From: Myotis daubentonii
Lineage: Eukaryota; Chordata; Mammalia; Chiroptera; Vespertilionidae
Direction of reading: 5' to 3'
DNA length: 64,000 nt
Assembly: GCF_963259705.1 (NCBI RefSeq)
Contig: NC_081846.1
Span: forward strand, 90,284,641 to 90,348,640
Shown: positions 60,699 to 64,000 of the stretch, in pieces
How the letters are laid out: each line of letters opens with the position of its first letter
How positions within the stretch are numbered: the first letter of the stretch is position 1
Program-made: the position numbers and the translations under genes
The notes under the pieces: generated by a model
Seen by the model: the letters and a program-made list of their open reading frames with translations, nothing else
The model's database searches: none
What the model was told of the DNA's origin: nothing

Positions 60699-61041
60699 CC
60701 TTAGAAGCTGCCTCTACAGACTGGCCCATGGGAGCACCAGCAGGAAGTTGAGAAGAGAGGGAGGTCAGGCTGTTTCTTTTTTGCTTCCTCTCTGTTTGGT
60801 GGAAGTACCAATGGTTGAACTTCTTAACTGAATCCAGCTTTTCCCTGGTAGCCCTCTTCCCCTATGCCGTCTCTATTTCTTCCATGTTCTGGGATTACTG
60901 ATCATCTCCCATGTCTGCTGGTGTTTGGTGTCTGGGGAGTGTTGATAACGCCAAAGCCTCTTCATTTTAACTATCTGAGTTGAAGTCTAATTCATACAAC
61001 AAATAAATGTTAGTAAAAAGTCTGCTTGATTTTCGAAGTTA

Positions 61042-62152
61042 TCCTATCTAATAAAAGAGAAAAATGGTAATTGGCGTACGACGATACCCTTTTCATTGGC
61101 TAATCAGGGCTATATGCAAATTAACTGCCAACTATGATTGGCAGTTAACTGCCAACAAGATGGCGGTTAATTTGCATATGTAGGCACAATGCAGGGAGGT
61201 GAAAGGGAAAGCAGGAAGAAGCCCCCTGCCACTGACAGTGATCAGAAACCCAGGGGGGAGCTAAGAGCTGGGGGGCAGGGCAAAGGCGGCCCTGGGGCCG
61301 CCTTTGCAATGCCCCCCAGCCATGATCGGAGAATCAGGCGCCTTTGCCGCCCTGGCCAGTGATAGCAGGAAGTAGGGGTGGAGCCAGCGATGGGAGCTGG
61401 GCATGGTCAAAGCTGGCAGTCCCGGGAGCTAGGGGTCCCTTGCCTGGGCCTAAAGCGAAGCCCACGATTGCGGGGCTGCTGCAGCTGCGGGTCCCCACTG
61501 CCCGCGCCGGATGCCTAGGCCAGAGGCGTTAGGCCTGGGAAGGGGCGGAGCCTGCAACTTCGGGGAGCTGGGGGTCCCCCGCCCAGGCCTGACACCTCTG
61601 CTGGAGGCCTCAGGCCTGGTCAAGGGGCCGATCCGGTGATTGGTGATTGGAGGGTGATGAGGGTCAACTCCTCTGGCCGAGGCATCAGGCCTGGGTGGGG
61701 GTCGGAGCCGGGGATTGGGGGGATATGATGGTCCCCTTGCCCAGGCCTGAAGCCTGGGTCAGAGGCGTCAGGCTTGGGCGGGGGGTGGAGCAAGCGATCA
61801 GAGGGAGATGGGGGTCCCCTGACCAGGCATGATTCCTGGGCCAGAGGCCTCAGGCCTGGGCGGGGGCCAGAGCCAGTGATCAGGGGGAGATGGGGGTCCC
61901 CTGTCCAAGCCTGACACCTCTGGCAGAGGCGTCAGGCCTGGGCAAGGGGCCGATCAGGCGATCGGAGGGAGATGGGGGTCTACGCCTCTGGCGGAGGCGT
62001 CAGGTCTGGGCAAGGGGCCGATCCTGCGATGGGAGGGTGATGGGGGTCAACACCTGAGGGCTCCCAGTATGTGAGAAGGGGCAGGCTGGGCTGAGGGACA
62101 CTCCCCTCCCCCCACACACCCAGTGCACGAATTTCGTGCACCGGGCCCCTAG
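61042..62152 (+). mobile_element. Large nonautonomous Helitron, 1111 bp, inverted relative of the 48.6-kb copy
   Basis: It starts TCCTATCTAATAAAAGAG and ends GGGCCCCTAG with the hairpin GTGCACGAATTTCGTGCAC. Host A and T flank it. The GC-rich unit structure matches 48560-49839 in opposite orientation. It has one full copy of the 18-bp palindrome plus a half copy, against four in the relative. Flanking DNA is unrelated, so the two are independent insertions of one subfamily. Confidence 0.96.
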
Positions 62153-62459
62153 TTAACTATAAACACAAAAAACATTATAAGCTCAACTGTAAATATTTAG
62201 GTGATTCAGAAAACAACAATAGCCAAAACACCATATAGGCCACACTAATTACTTGACATACAAATTCCCCTTATTCAATTAAGTAGTTTCAATATTCATC
62301 ATTATTGATGTAATTTTTGTTTTAACTTTTATATTGCCAACATTGGATAGTATATGAAAAGTTTTTCATCATCACTTATAGTTTAATATATTAAAATTTG
62401 GATAATACTATCATGTGATCTCATTTGTAAGAAATTTTTTTTAAATATTTGAAGCTGAT

Positions 62460-62650
62460 GAGAGAACTCTTTGTTTCATAACTGAATTTTAAAAAACCAG
62501 ACTGATAAGGAAGATATGCTTATTTTATAGAAAGGGAAGTGAGACAGAGGTGTGTTAGAAATCCTTAGTGTCATGGGCTGAGCCACTGCGGAACTGAAGC
62601 TGGAATCCAGTTCTCCCATCTCCATTGCCTTCCCCATCTCGGAATATGAT
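62460..62650 (-). repeat. MIR SINE fragment, antisense
   Basis: TTATTTTATAGAAAGGGAAG, TGAGACAGAGGTGTGTTAGA and GAAGCTGGAATCCAGTTCTC follow the antisense MIR core. Confidence 0.65.
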
Positions 62651-62887
62651 TGCAAGTCCTGGCCATGGCCTAAATGTGAATGTTATATTTGGATCATCAG
62701 TCTTTTAAATGGTTAAGACATAGCAATGATGGGGCACATAAAAGAAGTTAGAGATGTTTTCCAAACTTTATTTACAGTTATTGCACCCTATGTTGATTTA
62801 GATAATATGTGATGTAGCTCAATAAATTAGCAATGCCTGTTAGATATATTTTTATCCCCACTTGCTTGAGAAAATGGTATTTTCCAT

Positions 62888-63049
62888 ATCAAAAAATGCA
62901 ACTGGCTGGTGTGGCTCAGTTGGTTGGAGGTTCAATTCCTGGTCAGGGCACATACCCAGGTTGCGGGTTTGATCCTGGGTCAGGAGAGGCTGGGAGGCAA
63001 CTGATTGGTGTTTCTCTCTCACATCAATGTTTCTCTTTTCTTTCTCTCT

Positions 63050-63053
<4 letters not shown>
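62888..63053 (+). mobile_element. VES SINE, sense, internally shortened
   Basis: CTGGTGTGGCTCAGTTGGTT (box A side) is joined to GGTTCAATTCCTGGTCAGGG (box B), missing part of the tRNA-like middle. The CT-rich run and tail lead directly into (CA)n. Confidence 0.88.

Positions 63054-63096
<43 letters not shown>
63051..63096. repeat. (CA)n microsatellite at a VES tail
   Basis: About 44 bp of pure CA dinucleotides at the 3' end of the preceding SINE. Confidence 0.96.
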
Positions 63097-64000
63097 CACA
63101 ACACTTTATTTCAAATGTCGATAGAAATTTTTGCAAGGATCAACCTCTACTGTCTTGCCCCATCACAGGTCAGCAGTTGTCATCATGACTAGGTAGAGTT
63201 GCCCTGTATCCTCAGTGTCAATGAAGGGTTGTAAGTTTCTTCTTCTACCTTAGGATACTTTGAGGGACACTAAAAGCATGACAAGTAAGCAGCGGACTAA
63301 TAAACAATTCTTGGAAGAAAATTTACATATTATCGTATTTTCATACAATGTAAATTCTCTCAAAATAAAATTACCCTAAAATTAATAGTAAGCATTGTGT
63401 TTTAGCTGTGGCTAAGAGTGGAACCCTCATAAAATTTCAATTTTTTTCTTTCTAAATGAGGGACACTGACCCTAAGTCACATTAAACCAATGATATCTAA
63501 CATTTGGAAAAGAGACATCGGCCATATTGGTGATTCCCTTAGCTACCAGTGACCTAGAATTAGAGCTGCCATTTCACAAGTCTCTGATGTCAAGGCCAAA
63601 ACTACAAAGACACATTCTTCTCTTCTTGGCCTTGTACCTATTCTGCAGGTGGGAGAGGCAGACCTGGGCATAAGGGTCTGTTTGATATCTCTTTCCCCTG
63701 GGAACGAGCCATAATGAAAGTCCACAGTTGTCTCAAACTGAAATATATCTTGAAATGTATCGTGACAGGGTGGTAAAGCATGTTTGCTGTCGTTACTTCA
63801 TTAGTTACAAAACCAGTTTGTTTCTATGCATTTGAACATCTTCAAGTTTTATTCTAATTTTTATAGCACTCATTTTATTATACAGAATATTCTCTCCATT
63901 TTAAAAGAATCACTATTTTATCAAATTTGCATTCCTCTATTATTATGATAGAGTATTCATATTGCCAACACCCATTCATCCACCAAATATTTTGAGAATG
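63097..64000. other. Intronic DNA, nothing recognised
   Basis: AT-rich sequence to the window edge with no supported gene or repeat. Confidence 0.4.

Larger units (their letters stand above)
18498..64000 (-). other. Intron upstream of the CNTNAP5-like exon
   Basis: Everything right of the exon acceptor is inferred to be upstream intron of the same minus-strand gene. No open frame here resembles the preceding fibrinogen-like, EGF or laminin-G segments of CNTNAP proteins. The length of at least 45 kb fits the very large introns of this gene. Content is mainly transposons and microsatellites. The first 650 bp next to the exon holds an unusually long purine/pyrimidine tract. Confidence 0.6.

Overview
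The window looks like nuclear DNA from a vespertilionid (vesper) bat. It carries many tRNA-derived VES SINEs, short nonautonomous Helitrons of the HeliBat type, SPIN and other nonautonomous hAT elements, bat-type LINE-1 fragments and ancient mammalian repeats (MIR, L2, MER5, MLT1). Apart from these it is AT-rich with no dense coding. I read it as intronic DNA of a very large gene on the minus strand.

Only one host coding feature can be supported: a 157-bp internal exon at 18341-18497 (minus). It encodes a Cys-rich stretch of a contactin-associated protein and best matches my memory of CNTNAP5, a neuronal cell-adhesion protein of the neurexin IV/Caspr family. It has a good acceptor and donor. 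The remaining long open frames lie in repeats, in low-complexity DNA or in sequence with no family resemblance.

Layout. 1-18340 is the intron downstream of the exon: MIRs, an old antisense L1, VES copies, Helitron pieces, a SPIN element and a partly inverted local duplication (10.2-12.2 kb). 18498-64000 is the upstream intron. It begins with a roughly 550-bp pyrimidine/purine microsatellite mosaic only 100 bp from the exon, then a 5'-truncated L1 split by a Helitron (20.0-22.1 kb), a Helitron-rich stretch (23.9-42.4 kb), a 1.28-kb Helitron (48.6 kb), nested L1s holding a 127-bp copied segment (50.6-51.9 kb), another L1 (52.2-53.6 kb), a VES doublet (53.8-54.3 kb), a second SPIN and an inverted partner of the 1.28-kb Helitron (61.0-62.2 kb).

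I see no operon, CRISPR array, phage or new enzymatic system. The best observations concern genome dynamics: a near-identical 127-bp templated insertion inside an L1, a composite inverted duplication, head-to-tail Helitron pairs, a 24-bp palindrome array inside one Helitron, and microsatellites growing from transposon ends. All identities were judged by eye; no alignment or database search was run.
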